Shown: positions 42,940 to 54,930 of the stretch, piece by piece
Position numbering within the stretch: position 1 is the first letter of the stretch
Layout: every line of letters starts with the position of its first letter
Notes under the pieces: model-generated
What the model was told of the DNA's origin: nothing
Seen by the model: the letters and a program-made list of their open reading frames with translations, nothing else
Databases searched by the model: none
Position numbers and translations under genes: made by a program
Source of the DNA: Chrysogorgia sp. JL179-B06
Lineage: Eukaryota > Cnidaria > Anthozoa > Scleralcyonacea > Chrysogorgiidae
NCBI GenBank assembly: GCA_035772405.1
Contig: JAYKKM010000009.1
Coordinates: 1,962,001-2,026,000 of the forward strand
Length of the DNA: 64,000 nucleotides
Reading direction: 5' to 3'

Positions 42940-45780
42940 TTACTTAACACATTTACTAGCTTTAACAATGTTGTTATGCCAGAGACCTCTCTTGGATAAT
43001 GTCACTGTGAGATAATATCCAATCATTAAAAATGTAGTTCGATAACGGATGATTTTCACATTAACTTCAAACTCAGGAGAATTGATATGAGGATGTACAT
43101 ACTGGGTTAGTTCACTGGCTATGTAGCGTACCTTTTTATAAGTATCATCGGCCATGATGTAAACAGCAATAGCATTATTATCATGAATATTTTCAGGCTC
43201 TGCTCGAATTGTTGCAAAAACTGGTCTATTATATTCATAAAGGTATTCATATGCTTCTTCGAGGGCTGTCTGTCTGTCTGTTGAATAGCAACTGCCCAAA
43301 ACTTTAAATGACAAGGTATGAACACAATCATCATCTTGTAGATCTGAACAGTAAGATTCGTCCGATTCTGATTCATGGTCACTAATTGATTGGTTACTTT
43401 CCAGTGGTTGTAACAGGTGATCTTTAAGTTTCCACAACACTTCATAGTTGTGGCCATGGACTTCAATTGGACAATGTGATAAACACTCTTTTGCCCCAAC
43501 AGAAATTATTTCTTCTTTTTTGACCAGACCATCATATTCTTTTCCATTATATGCAAATCTCACTGGAGTTAAGTTTAGGCATATAAGAGGAAAACATGGG
43601 ATTTCCCAAGATATGCAAGTGTTTTCAATTTTGATAATTTCTAAATCCAAGTGGGAGTCAGGGAACTGGGAATTCATCATGTTTCCTAAAATGAAAAATT
43701 TCTATAAGTGAGAGAGTTTTTACATCACTATAATGTTGAAAAGGTCCCTGAAAGAACAATGTAAGTGACTAATGATAATCCAAATTTATCATTTCATTTA
43801 TTACTTTAAAAAAGGATCTTTTCAATGTATTTGTTGTCTCCCCCCTAGAGCAGTTGAATGTCATTCTTTGTACAAAAATAAAGAAAAGGTTTACCTTGGA
43901 TATGGATGCAATTCTGGTCCTTGTTTTCCTGGTTCTGTGGGCATATTGGTTTCTAAAAAATTAAAGGGGTGAAGCAGTGTAGTGAAGTGCAAGCAATATA
44001 CTCTATTTCTCACCTTTTTAAATGAAGGAAAATAATTCATTGTCTTTCCAGTTGCAAGGTCCACATTCCCAACTGCAATTTCCATTGTAATTTCATCAGC
44101 AGTAATACTATTCAAAGTTAAAGTAACTAACAAACTACAGGTTTCACTACCAACATTGACACACCTAAAATAATGAATACTATGAGACTTCTTGTCACTA
44201 GTATAGGGAGGGGGCACGTGGAGGGGCATGTGCCGAAATTCCAATAATAGCTGTCGGGTTGATACAATGCTTGTTGTTCCACTTGTATCTCATTTGCATG
44301 CATCTATAATTGTAACAGCTATTTACAGTATGTCCGATTCTTGTGGATTTTGGTGGGTAAATGGTACATTGCCCCCACTATGATAGAGACCTTGTTATGC
44401 CTCTGCTTCTTGTACTTTCTAAATAATTTTCATTAATATTTATGGTTGCATAATTAAAGGATACTCTCCACAGTGGTGTTGTAATTCTCTTGATGGAGGG
44501 TCAAACCAATTTTTAAGTGGGACAGCTTTCAATTCCCCAGGATCTATCACAGTTTGGTGATTGAAAACTGACTTGGCCATTTGGAACTTAGACTCATAAT
44601 CTGGAGGTGCGCCTTTTTTGGTAAGAACTGTGAACATGGAGTTGCTCTGATTTGTTTGAATGCCAAAAGCTTTGTGAATGCCAATTCCTTTCACATTTTT
44701 TAAATAGTCACAGCCAGCTGTGATACAAGCATTTACAAACTGCTCCATGTCTACATTCAAGCCTTCAAGAACATCATCAAGACAGTAAAACTCGCCAAAT
44801 CCGTCAAAATTTAACTTGGTCAGTACCTGAATAATAATAGGGGGAATAATTCAAATGAAATTTTTAATATACATGTAGCACAAACACTAGACCCACTAAG
44901 TCCAAGTGCTTGGACATCAATTATGGGAATCCCCTTGTTTGACCATCACATAACCTAACCTTTTGGCATCCATATGCAAGTAGATCAGAATCTTCTGATA
45001 TTACAAAGTTTACATGTCCCTTGTTCAACAGAAGTGCGATCTGAGCATCGGCTTCATAGGGTGCAACAATATAAGGGATGTCTTGATTTAAACAAAGCTA
45101 ATGAGAAAAATATATATTCTGTTATATAGTATCATGAATACTGAAGATCATTAAACTATTGAAGTACGCAATCTTTTTTGTAAAAGTAGATTCATTACTT
45201 TTATACACATCGTGATGTCTTCAAATGTAATGGAAGCTGCTTGTGCAAGCAATTTGTTGCTGGTGCTGCTATCACTCTGTAAAGACGAAGCTTCCTTTGT
45301 TCTCGCATCTCTTTCTCTGTTAACAATAATAAATTCCCGCTTTAGTATTCCTTAACAAAGACGTCATGACCTCATACTAAAATACAGTCAATAACCCACT
45401 TGATGAGCCAAGTGCCGGTTTATATAGGAAAGAAAAGGAATCAACATTTTACGAAAATCAAAAGTGCGAACGAATATTCTCACCTCTGTCTCTTTGCATT
45501 AACCTCGGACTTCGTGGGAAAACTCCAAACTTTTTTAACAAATTTAAATGTTTTTGAAATATTTGGCTTGTTCTAAAAGATAAAAAATACGCAATATCTT
45601 CATTTAAAGTTAAAATTTATGATGCACTAGTTTATTGACTGTGAATGATCTCTCACCTTTCGCGCGTTCCATTTTGACTAAGCTTTGTGAATCCACTGCA
45701 GCAATTTGACCGCAAAATTCCGTTAGCTTCACTCGTTTTGAATACTTTTTAACAAACGAAAAAAGACTGTTTATCCCCAT
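42940..45780 (-). CDS. EXO1/XPG-type 5' nuclease fused to a HIRAN domain
   Basis: Minus-strand exons with GT-AG borders: 45780-45657, 45529-45484 (start uncertain), 45316-45199, 45097-44960, 44826-44465, 44107-44014, 43952-43895 and 43685-42940. Every later junction is in phase. The start is MGINSLFSFVKKYS with AAVD (first active-site Asp). Exon 4 has APYEADAQ and SEDSDLLAYG, and exon 5 has GCDYLKNVKGIGIHKAF, the helix-hairpin-helix. Exon 6 has IAVGNVDLATGK. These are the XPG-I and H3TH hallmarks of EXO1-like nucleases. The last exon adds a HIRAN-type domain (FKVLGSCY ... AEPENIHDNNAIAVYI ... VRYIASEL). HIRAN of HLTF binds 3' DNA ends. The joint protein would be a DNA-repair-type or element-borne nuclease. 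About 45 residues, including the VFDG motif, are missing from the N domain, so it may be defective or mis-modelled. Confidence 0.65.
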
Positions 45781-46363
45781 TGCCCTTGGGTCAAAATCAA
45801 TCAACCAGAGATGTTCACTCAGTCATGACCAAACAACAATGACTCGAATTTCCCAGGCGAATTTCCTAAAATATCACAATGCTTTGCGGTCGTAGTGCGC
45901 CCACTGCCTGGGTAGGCCCCTAGCCATATCAGTAATTAAAAATAATAATGTAAATATTTTATTTATAATATATGGGCAAACAAAAAAAACCCCAAAAAAC
46001 AAAAACAAAACTGTCAATATTACCATTTGCAAGCTACCGGTAGGCCAAACCATAGCTTGCAAATACTAGCCATATCCATCGATCGCTCTGTGATATTCTG
46101 TGGTTTGTAGCTTTGTTTTTGATCAATTTGGCTAGACTTCTTCGAGCGTGAAATGTCTAGGGTGTATAATTGTCTCGCCCGAAAACATTCTCATATACAT
46201 TTAAACTCTGGATGAGAAACGCCCATCCCGCTTACTTGTCACGTCCTGCCTCCCATATAAACAGTCCCTAAGCCTTAGTAATACATTAGTTAGAATGATT
46301 TGCGCTTCTGCTGTATTTAATATACTCTCGCCAATGTCGGTTTCCTCATCTTCTGAATCAGTA
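45781..46363. other. Spacer between two minus-strand genes
   Basis: No gene is recognised. An open frame at 46383-46201 (DTDSEDEETDIGESI ...) could extend or follow the KDZ gene. The stretch just upstream of 45780 would hold the nuclease gene promoter, but no motif was assigned. Confidence 0.35.
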
Positions 46364-47048
46364 TCATCTATAGGCGATTTCATCCATGTCCGCAGTTATT
46401 GGTTGATTCATTGAGAAGTCCTCTTCTCCTCGAGCTTCTGGGAGAACCGTGGCTGATCCTGTTGCATCTTGCTCTTGATTCAACGATTTAAATTGAGGGA
46501 ACGAAACATCAATGTATTGGCTAAATTTATTAAGAAGAAAAGTCATCGTCGACTCCGTGTTCAGCAGTTTCAAATGCACAAAGTACTTTGCCCTGGAAAC
46601 CTCATCATTTTCTTCGTTCTCGGCAAGTGAATCATCAATGATAAAGTTTTGAAGGATGACGTGTTGTTGATTGTAGTATTTGCAAGTGTTTTTCATTTCA
46701 TCCTCTACAAGGGCTTTTGCTTCCATGCACCACTTTGTCATAAAGTACAAGTCAATTGCTTTGCACTTCAAAACAAAAGGAATATCATTCTCAGTACTAG
46801 CACCCGTAATTGAAGACCAGAATGTGCTGTCAGGATCTTTAATTTCTTCATAATTGAGCGCAAATTGAAATGACGATGATTGTCTACATTCCATCTTATT
46901 ATAACCATCTATAATCTTCTTTGCCCTCTTCGTCCTCTTCGTTACGCGATTGATTTGCTTGGCTATCTGGCAGCAAGGGTTTTGTAAGAAGTAAAAAAAA
47001 TTATATTAAATCATGTTTACCACTACTACAATTTATGAATATTCCTAG

Positions 47049-47284
47049 TTCTAAGATTTTATTAGCTTCGCTTTTCGTCCCTGCCAGGGACATCATCAGA
47101 GCTTACTGAACGTTGCATCATGGTGTTTGGTAATACAACTGGTTGTCTACGTGATTGACGTTTATCCAAACATGCATGCAACATTCAGTAAAGCCAAAGA
47201 ATAAAGATCTATCGTTAATCTTTATTCTGTGGCAAATATCCCTGGCACATGGAACGAAAGCTAAGCTAATAAAATCTTAGAAAC
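47049..47284. mobile_element. MITE-like element, about 235 bp, in the KDZ gene
   Basis: Terminal inverted repeats: TCTAAGATTTTATTAGCTTC at the left end, and TCTAAGATTTTATTAGCTTA read from the right. GTCCCTGCCAGGGAC lies near the left end. Non-coding. It is located between two KDZ exons. Confidence 0.75.
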
Positions 47285-49059
47285 ATCTCGTTTCCTCAAA
47301 TTCACTTATTAAGATATAGCTACTCCTTGCAAAGCTTCAAACAATATATTCCTAATTCTGTTAATATGACATTCACAAAGTTACATACCAAAGTATTTTG
47401 ACTTCAGACTTAACAGGAACCATCGTTCAACAATATGTTTTCTCAAATTGTGGAGACAGCTTTTGGCCTTGTTGTCAGAAATTTGTTCTTTGGTTTTCAA
47501 GAAGTTTTCGTCTTCGGATTTCCACTGCAATGATTTCTTGTTTTCTACCTCTAGATTGTCAATCCTAAAAAAGATTATGTGTAGATTATTAGCAAGTGGC
47601 GCTATACTTCGAAGACAGGCGGTAGTAGGACAACATATATATGTTTATGCATGATATATAAATTTCGTTTATTTACTTTTAAAGACCGAATTTCCATGTC
47701 GCTGAGATCGTCTATTGCTTATAAATAAATACACATGTTAATGCTGTGAAGCATTGTATTTGGGGATAACTCGCCGCCATTAATTCACGTATGTAATTTT
47801 ATGTTATTATTATTAATTGTTAATCACAGCAAACTATCTTAACCCTGGTGTCTTAAATGAGGCATCAAGCTACTTCTTGTGGCCTTAGGTACCTTGACAT
47901 AACATGCTTCACTCTTATTATTAAACAATCTTTATACAGGTTAACATTTTTCAGCTATATAAAAAGTTGCTATCCTACTGTATGCAAGGACCTGTATTTT
48001 ATAGCCTGCGCAGGCCGTCCCAGCCACTTTGCGCCTGCTACGCAAGCTATGTATTTTATCTTTATTTTACCATAACACAAATTGGCTAATTAATAATATA
48101 GATATACTATATTCAAGTTATCTTAGTTGATTCTGTTCGATTGCTTACTTTTGCATTTGGTTGTAAAATGTTGTTAACTGATTAGGATCAGCGCATCATA
48201 AAGGCTGTAGTACATTTGAAGGTAAATGACATACTTCTGCTCCCATGAAACCTCCTAAAATGCCAAAAAATACATAAATATTTCTTAATACCTGTAACAA
48301 ACTTTGAATTTAAAAAAATTAACAGGACATAAGTAAATTACATATACACCATAAAGAGCACACCTGTCTGTATTTCTTTTTGCATATATTGGAGTTCTTC
48401 ACTAGCCCAGTCTTCGACTCGTTCATTGCCAACTTGTACTAAAGAAATGAAAATTTTATATTGGCAGCTATTACAAACAAAAATTGTTGTCCAACGCATT
48501 TAATATTCCATAAAAATGGAAAGTTGAAATTCTTTCTTGTGACTTATTGTGATGAGATAGATAACAGTTAATAAATATAATTCCATTTTAAGGGGTGCAA
48601 TGAACACAATTATGCCCTGTACTGGATAGAAAGACAATGCCAAACCAATCTACCTCTGAGCTCGATAATCTACAAGAACCTAGAACTATCAACGAAAACT
48701 TCATCAAACCCACAACGTTTAATCAATGTTGTGGATAGGAATAAACCTAAAACGTTTTGAAGCATACCATTAACAGATTATCCAGGTCATTGTTTGCCGC
48801 TTCTTCCATTGCAATTGCCTTTTCCATTCTACTTACGAGTATTGGTCCTGTAAAGAATGTTATTCATTCGAGGAATATATGAATGCGAAAATATAGTCTT
48901 GAAAAAGCATCAAGACACTAAACATTTTCACAAGGATCCTTTAAGATAGACATGCCCAATTTCCGTACAGTTTGCCTTCCATAGTGAAGTAATGCATCCG
49001 TTAACGTCAGTTCTGTGACTTGGGCGCATTTCTTTGGTCATTTTGCCAAATGGTCTTAA

Positions 49060-50856
49060 GGTTACAGAACACCCTAGGAAGCCCATTCACGAAATTTGTT
49101 AACGCGCGCGCAATTTGTCTCCGATTTATCTCAAATTTGCACCAAATATAGTTAAGTATGCGAAGAACACTATCATACTGTGAAAAAAATAAAAAATACA
49201 ATATTTTTCCAGATATATTCATCAATTTAAAATCATATGACCTTCGCGCCGCGGTTTAACCTGGTCTTTGGTTTTACCAAAAAGCTCTCAATTTACCATA
49301 TTTACACTTCTCGATGTTTGTTCTAAAAAAGTGTGTCGGGGATTTTTTATTGCTGGAGGGGTTTAGCAGCTAGGATATTTTTTTTCTCGACCTATGTTGT
49401 GGAAGAAGTAATTGACGAATGAAGGCCCGTAACTCTGTTAGTTGTTACATAAAAAAAAAAACGCCGACACACTTTTGTAGCGCAGATGTTCGCTGACATC
49501 CTGTGCAAGTTTGGTGGGAATCGGTTAAAACGCGCGATCAGGTTACATCTTTTAGTGCCCCTATGTGACTCAAAATTGATGTGGTAATAAATAAGCCGTG
49601 AAAGTTCGGCGCGGTTTTAACAGCTATTGCAAATTCTCCGCCCCCTAAGAACAACGACGATATTAATTGTTTGTTTTGTGGTGAGTTGCAATTGCAAAAC
49701 AAAGACTATACTAGTACACTGAAATAGCCCTTGTCTACAAAGTTCGAAGATGCCTGCGGCAAAAAGAAAGGGCGCAAACAGTACTCGGACGGCTAAAGAA
49801 AAAAATCGCAATGCCAGTGAGTCAGATTTTACACCTGTGGCCCCAGCACCACAGCAATAGATTTCATTTCTATGTTTTTGGTATGTTTACTGAGGGTTTA
49901 CTCCAAGTGTAAACGGGAGAAGAAATATCCATCATGCTAAGACATTTTGCTGCTGCGGCTTTGCCTTTTCCTATTGCTCTGAAAGCAACAACAGAGGATG
50001 TATTCACGTCATATTTCTGGCCTGTTCTTTTCGAAATCGGTTCAGGAAAACATGTTTGGTGTGAAATACATGTCTTACTTCAGCAAGAGGAAATCCATTT
50101 CGCTCCTAAAACTTGTCTCGAATTCATTTTTTCAAGTATTTTTAGTGGAAGCTGGCACTCCTTACACACTACAGAGTTGTCTAGCATTTATTACAAACAT
50201 TCTGGACTAACAATATAATTGCCAACGGGTGGTTTAGCAGAACTGTCATCCTCATTTTCACTTGAGTTAAAATCCGAATCAAAATCATCTGATTCACATT
50301 GTGATTCTGACCCCAGACAGTAATGCCGCTTTTCGCTTCTGGAAACTTTCCATACTTGTCTTCAGTTTCTGCTCGCTTCTAGAAGACCATTCGGAACGTT
50401 TATCGCTGTTCGCAATCATGTCTGGCCATTGTGATTGTGTCTCTTGAGTCTTGGTCAAAGTATGAACCCTTGTCGCTGGCAGATAAATGTTCCTTTTTCT
50501 CATCCAAAAAGACGTCTTTGTCAGCTTTCTTGCGTTTGGCCCGTTTTTACAACTACCACAGAATGGATTTTTATTCCGTTTACTGTCAGACATCAGAGAG
50601 ACGAGTTGAAGTTGTGTTTGTTTTTCCAATTTCTTTCGATGTAATTTGATACAAATTAGCTGTCATTCATCCTGTTAATTAATAGTTGACTTTCCCGCCA
50701 CGGATAATAACCGTAAACCGTTTTAACACGATAACTCGCTCAATTTTCAATATTTTCAATTCAAATTTTTGTAGCTGATAGATCTAATGGTAACCTTTAC
50801 AGACATATCAAAACACCATTTTCAAAAAAATTTCCATTCTAGGGTGTTCTGTAACC
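49060..50856 (-). mobile_element. TTAA-flanked DNA transposon, 1.80 kb, with a transposase relic
   Basis: Terminal inverted repeats GGTTACAGAACACCCTAG start at 49060 and, on the other strand, at 50856. TTAA flanks both sides (49056-49059 and 50857-50860). The element sits inside a KDZ exon, at the point where the conserved ERL...RPFGKMTKEM segment is split. On the minus strand it retains a basic ORF (50629-50294) with C-x2-C (PFCGSCKNG) and, near 50170-49890, fragments ECQLPLKIL and NTSSVVAFRAIGKGKAAAAK. These resemble the N-terminal part of the Mutator-like transposase domain seen in many cnidarian and sponge proteins. The transposase is incomplete, so this is a deletion derivative. Confidence 0.82.
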
Positions 50857-51887
50857 TTAAATAGGCCCAATCTTTCCAACATTTCGCCATCGGTGAGACC
50901 AAATCCAACTTTGCGCCGAGGACTAAATTTTACCTATATAGCAAATAGTTAAGCCTATAGCATTAAATATGTTAAAACGTTTACCTATATTGCAAATACG
51001 GTAATAAAGGTCATCTAATTTCAGAATGATCAGCATCAGAACACACCATCAAACCCTATATACAAACGAAATTATAATTAAAACATTTAACGAAAAAAAG
51101 GGCTCCGTGGCTCATCCATAGCAGCTAGTACAAACCATAAATTCGTGGGAAAGAGAGATGTTTAATGTATAAAATATATGTGAATATCAAGTGTTTATTT
51201 AATAACTAACCTGGCATTCCCCTTCATGACCATAGCAATGAAAAACAGGAATGGCAAATTCGATGGTATCCAATAGTTCATCCTCTACTCTAAATATCAA
51301 GTAAAATATTTGCCATAAACATGCAGCAACAAAAGAAAGAACAAAAGAGAGAACGCGAAAACAAACGGAAAAAAAAAACGAACGAAAGAAACTCACATGC
51401 AAATGCTTCACAAGCATGCAAGAAATATCATAGAGAATATTTATTTCTAAATTAGATTTCTCCAAAAGCACTTTTTGCATGTCCTCCACCATCCACACTA
51501 GCCTGAAAGAGGATGATGTTGGATTAATTTAATATCTGTTCAAGAAACTTGAAGAAAACCCATATCTGAATAGCAAGGATACTGTAGGTATAGTAAATAG
51601 TTGGAAGAAACGCATTTAGCCTGGGGATTTACATGTGGGACATTCAGCTTTCTTGTTGCACTTCAAGCAGTACTATTAATGGACCTAAAGGATTGGATAA
51701 AATGTAAGGCACGTAAGAAATAGGGACATATATCAAAAGTGTTCTAATATCTTTCTCACTGTTTAAGGCTGAGAAACTTCTTTAGGAATTCATGACGGCA
51801 CCCTCTTCCAAATACAGCAGTCTCACTCAAGGCTTTGTAACGATGCATAGATCTTACAGCATCTCCAGCTAAGAATTGATGACAACC

Positions 51888-52330
51888 CTGAAAGATATTG
51901 CAAAAATAACAAAGAATGTTGAATGTTCAGACCTTTTCTGATAATTGCCCAGAAGATAACCAGTGCATAATAGTTTATAATTAATATACTGGTACGTATT
52001 ACCTACTACATAATCAACTATCAATGCTCATATATGTATAATTGTACATTGGTAAGGGAATTTTAATTCTACAGTAATATACCTCAATGTCATTTTTTTT
52101 ATTGTTGTTTTCTTGAATAGTAATTTGACAGAAAATTATCAACATCTTTTTTGTGGGTAGAACATCAAGTCTCCCAAAAGAGGTTCATTCATACTCTAGC
52201 CTGCATTTTTCTTCTCCCAATGAACAAAGCGTCAAAAAGGGGCCCTTTATCCTATGATAGAATGATGAACACAATAACACATACACATAATTTATAAGTA
52301 TTATAATAAAAATTAAATTATAAATACATA
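51888..52330. other. No gene recognised; may include missing 5' KDZ exons
   Basis: AT-rich sequence upstream of the first identified KDZ exon. No motif-bearing ORF was found. Confidence 0.3.
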
Positions 52331-52339
52331 TTACATATA

Positions 52340-52441
52340 CATTACTGTGTGTATATGTAATATACATGTAATATACATGTAATATACATGTAATATACAT
52401 GTAATATACATGTAATATACAATATACATGTAATATACATG

Positions 52442-52490
<49 letters not shown>
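52340..52490. repeat. Microsatellite: (ATACATGTAAT)n then (TA)n
   Basis: About seven 11-bp units of ATACATGTAAT type (52358-52445), followed by a TA run to 52490. Confidence 0.92.
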
Positions 52491-53960
52491 AACGTAAAAT
52501 GAATATTAGAGCCCAGCTCAAAATTCGAATGTGGAGACCATCTTAAAACCAAATTGACGCCTATACATTTGCACTATATGCAGCCCTAGACATTTGAATG
52601 ATAAAGAGGATGCACTTCCTTCCTTCATTCTTTAACAGCCTTTGGTGTCTTTTTATACTAACTACTGAGTTGATTATTTCATGAATCACAAGGTCGGTGA
52701 GGGGGGTCATACCCAGGGGCCGGGACCTTGTAAGGGGCCCGGCCACGTTGCCACGTCAATCACTTGACTGGTGTATTCTGCAGACCAATGAAATGTTGCA
52801 ACCATTATACGTATCTAACACGAAGTACCAGAGTTCATATCATTCTGCTGGCTAAAAGCAATTATAGTGCGTTCAAACTTCATTCTCGTTTCTTATTGGT
52901 CAACATACTCCAGTGAATTCTTAATGTCTGGCAGGCACGACCTCATTCCCGTCTAATACTGCGAATTATTGCACAGAGGTGTCCAAAACAAAAATTATTG
53001 AACGCTGATGACGTCACTAGGACAAAGCGTGCGGAAATTACAAAATAAAAAATGCTTGTAGTAGATGTGTTTTTATATTTTTGCACAATGTATAATAAAA
53101 CAATTATTGGATTCGGCTTCTGCATGATATTTATCAATTATTGAATGAGGTTGAGCATAATATGATGAGTTATCAAGGCCGAAGTTTGTGTTATCCGAAT
53201 TCAACAATTGTTTTATTATTTATTTAAAAGATTAACTTTATCAACTATTTAACAACTGCGTCATTGGAAAAACGTCAGCGTGCAATATTAGTTTTTCATA
53301 TTGCACCATGTGACGTCAATCGTGCAATAATCTTTTGTCATATTGCACCATTGATGTCACAACTCCATATTTGGTAGGCCCATGAGTTGATATGACGATT
53401 TCACCGTTGGCTGTTAGCCAATCAGCAATCACGAATTATTTCAAATAAATAATAAGAATTATCCAGACCTCAGTTTGGATAATTCTTGATATCATGCTCA
53501 TCCAATAATTGTATGTTATGCTGTACCGTTACTACCATACAATAACATAAAGGTATGAGGTATCTAAAATATACATGTACATACACCTGCAATTAAGGTA
53601 TCATTCATACATCTCACAGAAATTTAGGGGAGGCCAGGTTTTGCTCTCGCCGTCGATCATCAATAGTGTGAGACAAGTACTGTAATTTCTTTCTTAATGA
53701 TTTTTGGTAGAAACAGCAGTAAATTTCCCCACTATTCTGTTCAGTGCAGGTACTGCACCCACAAATTTAAAAAAGCTCGCGCTATTTAGTTTGATGTCCT
53801 ACGAAAGAATTAAATTCAAACAACACAAAGCTGTCAGAGATATTGTCCACTGCAAATCTATTCAGTTTTGCAAATAAAGGGCTATTACCTAATTCAAGTA
53901 AAAGAACTACAGTACTGTATTACTAGTAGTAAATTAGCAACTACGTTATAAAAGTTTCAA
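52491..53960. repeat. Repeat-derived non-coding DNA, including an inverted repeat at 53092-53221
   Basis: No gene is recognised. AATAAAACAATTATTGGATT at 53094 is mirrored near 53195-53221 (TTCAACAATTGTTTTATT). Related words (CCAATAATTG, GGATAATTC) recur at 53460-53512, suggesting a MITE family. GTGCAATAT/ATATTGCAC words recur near 53280-53347. GGCCCGG-rich sequence lies at about 52716-52745. Confidence 0.45.
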
Positions 53961-53966
53961 ACAGTA

Positions 53967-54180
53967 AGCGGGCGAGGGGTGTTGCATATAACGTATTTCT
54001 AGTCCCCTCGCCCGGCGCGAAGCGCCGGCCGAAGGCCGAAGGCCTGAGGGCGAGGGTGCTAATATCGACCGGCGTTTAGTCCCTTATGCCGTTCCTAGAT
54101 CTAGGATCTGTTTATAGGTATATATATATGATCAACCGTCCTCATGCGCGGGATCGGAAAATGTGGCACTGGTAACTAGA
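53967..54180. repeat. GC-rich GGGCGAGGGG repeat, copy 1
   Basis: Contains GCGGGCGAGGGG, ACGTATTTCTAGTC, a GC palindrome block (GGCGCGAAGCGCCGGCC), GTGCTAATATCGACCGGCGT and ATCAACCGTCCTCATGCGCG. The same ordered words occur at 54795-54930 and 57012-57140, so this is one dispersed family. No ORF is seen. Confidence 0.7.
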
Positions 54181-54249
54181 TACTCAGATTAAATTGAACC
54201 GTCACAAGAGACATAGTTTTTTGAGGAAATAGAAATCCGAGTCCGAGTA

Positions 54250-54675
54250 TGTATTTTGACTCGCTAATTCCAAATCTGTTTTCAGAATTGAAAACGGTTA
54301 TATATTGATCGAGATTATCATAGCCGACAAAGCCGACTAACTTTCTAAGTACATAAACCATTTTTACGAAGGGTATTCACGTTCTCGTAATATAGTAGAC
54401 ACATATGTGATGTATTTTGACTCGCTAATTCCAAATCTGTTTTCAGAATTGAAAACGGTTTAAATATTGATCGAGATAACGTTCAAAATAATATACGATA
54501 AAGTGACCAGTTTATAATCGACTAATTTCTAAGTACATAAACCGTTTTTACGAAGGGTACTCACGTTCTCGTAATATAGTAAACGCGTATGTTATTTATG
54601 TTGACTCGCTAATTCCATATCTGTTTTCAGAGTTTAAATCGGTTAAATATTGGCCGAGATAACGTTCAAACATTT
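54250..54675. repeat. Tandem repeat, about 161-184 bp unit, 2.5 copies
   Basis: Units start GACTCGCTAATTCC at 54258, 54419 and 54603. Each continues with ATCTGTTTTCAGA, and the first two with TCTAAGTACATAAACC and TTTTTACGAAGGGTA. The array lies between copies 1 and 2 of the GGGCGAGGGG repeat. Confidence 0.85.
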
Positions 54676-54794
54676 CTTCGACGAAACGGGCTTTTGGAAA
54701 TTGTGAATTTTTGCAAAACAGAAATACACGGCCACGGCGTGCGAGGTCTGGGCACCATGGATGGAGAAATTCCGTAGGGGGGGGGGGGTAGAAA

Positions 54795-54930
54795 AGGCGG
54801 GCGAGGGGATTATTGCGAATTCGTATTTCTAGTATATATGTAATCCCCTTGCCCGGCGGGGTGCTAATATCGACCGGCGTTTAGTCCCTTCTCACGGTGC
54901 TGTCTGCAGAATTGGTTATGCATCAACCGT
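54795..54930. repeat. GC-rich GGGCGAGGGG repeat, copy 2
   Basis: Contains GCGGGCGAGGGGATTATTGC, GTATTTCTAGT, GTGCTAATATCGACCGGCGT and TTAGTCCCTT. It is preceded by a run of ten or more G at about 54778-54788. Confidence 0.7.

Larger units (their letters stand above)
46364..51887 (-). pseudogene. KDZ (Zisupton-type) transposase gene, at least 10 exons, interrupted
   Basis: Minus-strand exons: 51887-about 51745 (QFLAGDAVRSMHRYKALSET, GRGCRHE), 51502-51397 (ILYDISCMLVKHLH), 51289-51211 (IPVFHCYGHEGECQ) and 50922-50861 (VGFGLTDGEMLERL). Across an insertion it resumes near 49055-48942 (PFGKMTKEMRPSHRTDVLTD). Then come 48847-48768, 48438-48364, 48254-48149, 47717-47677, 47564-47389 (LRKHIVERWFLLSLKSKYF) and 46966-46364 (TKRAKKIIDGYNK, then NTCKYYNQQHVILQNF). 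The order and motifs match KDZ transposases, including the acidic residues in the AGD and DGE segments and the C-terminal helical region. A 1.8 kb TTAA element splits one exon, a small inverted-repeat element lies in the intron at about 47050, and frameshifts are present near 50875 and 48190. The copy is therefore probably dead. The 5' part upstream of 51887 was not identified. Confidence 0.78.

Noticed and set aside
44230..44244. ORF start at 44244 as a separate small protein (44244-43891)
   Set aside because: Its middle is better explained as two exons (44107-44014 and 43952-43895) of the nuclease gene.
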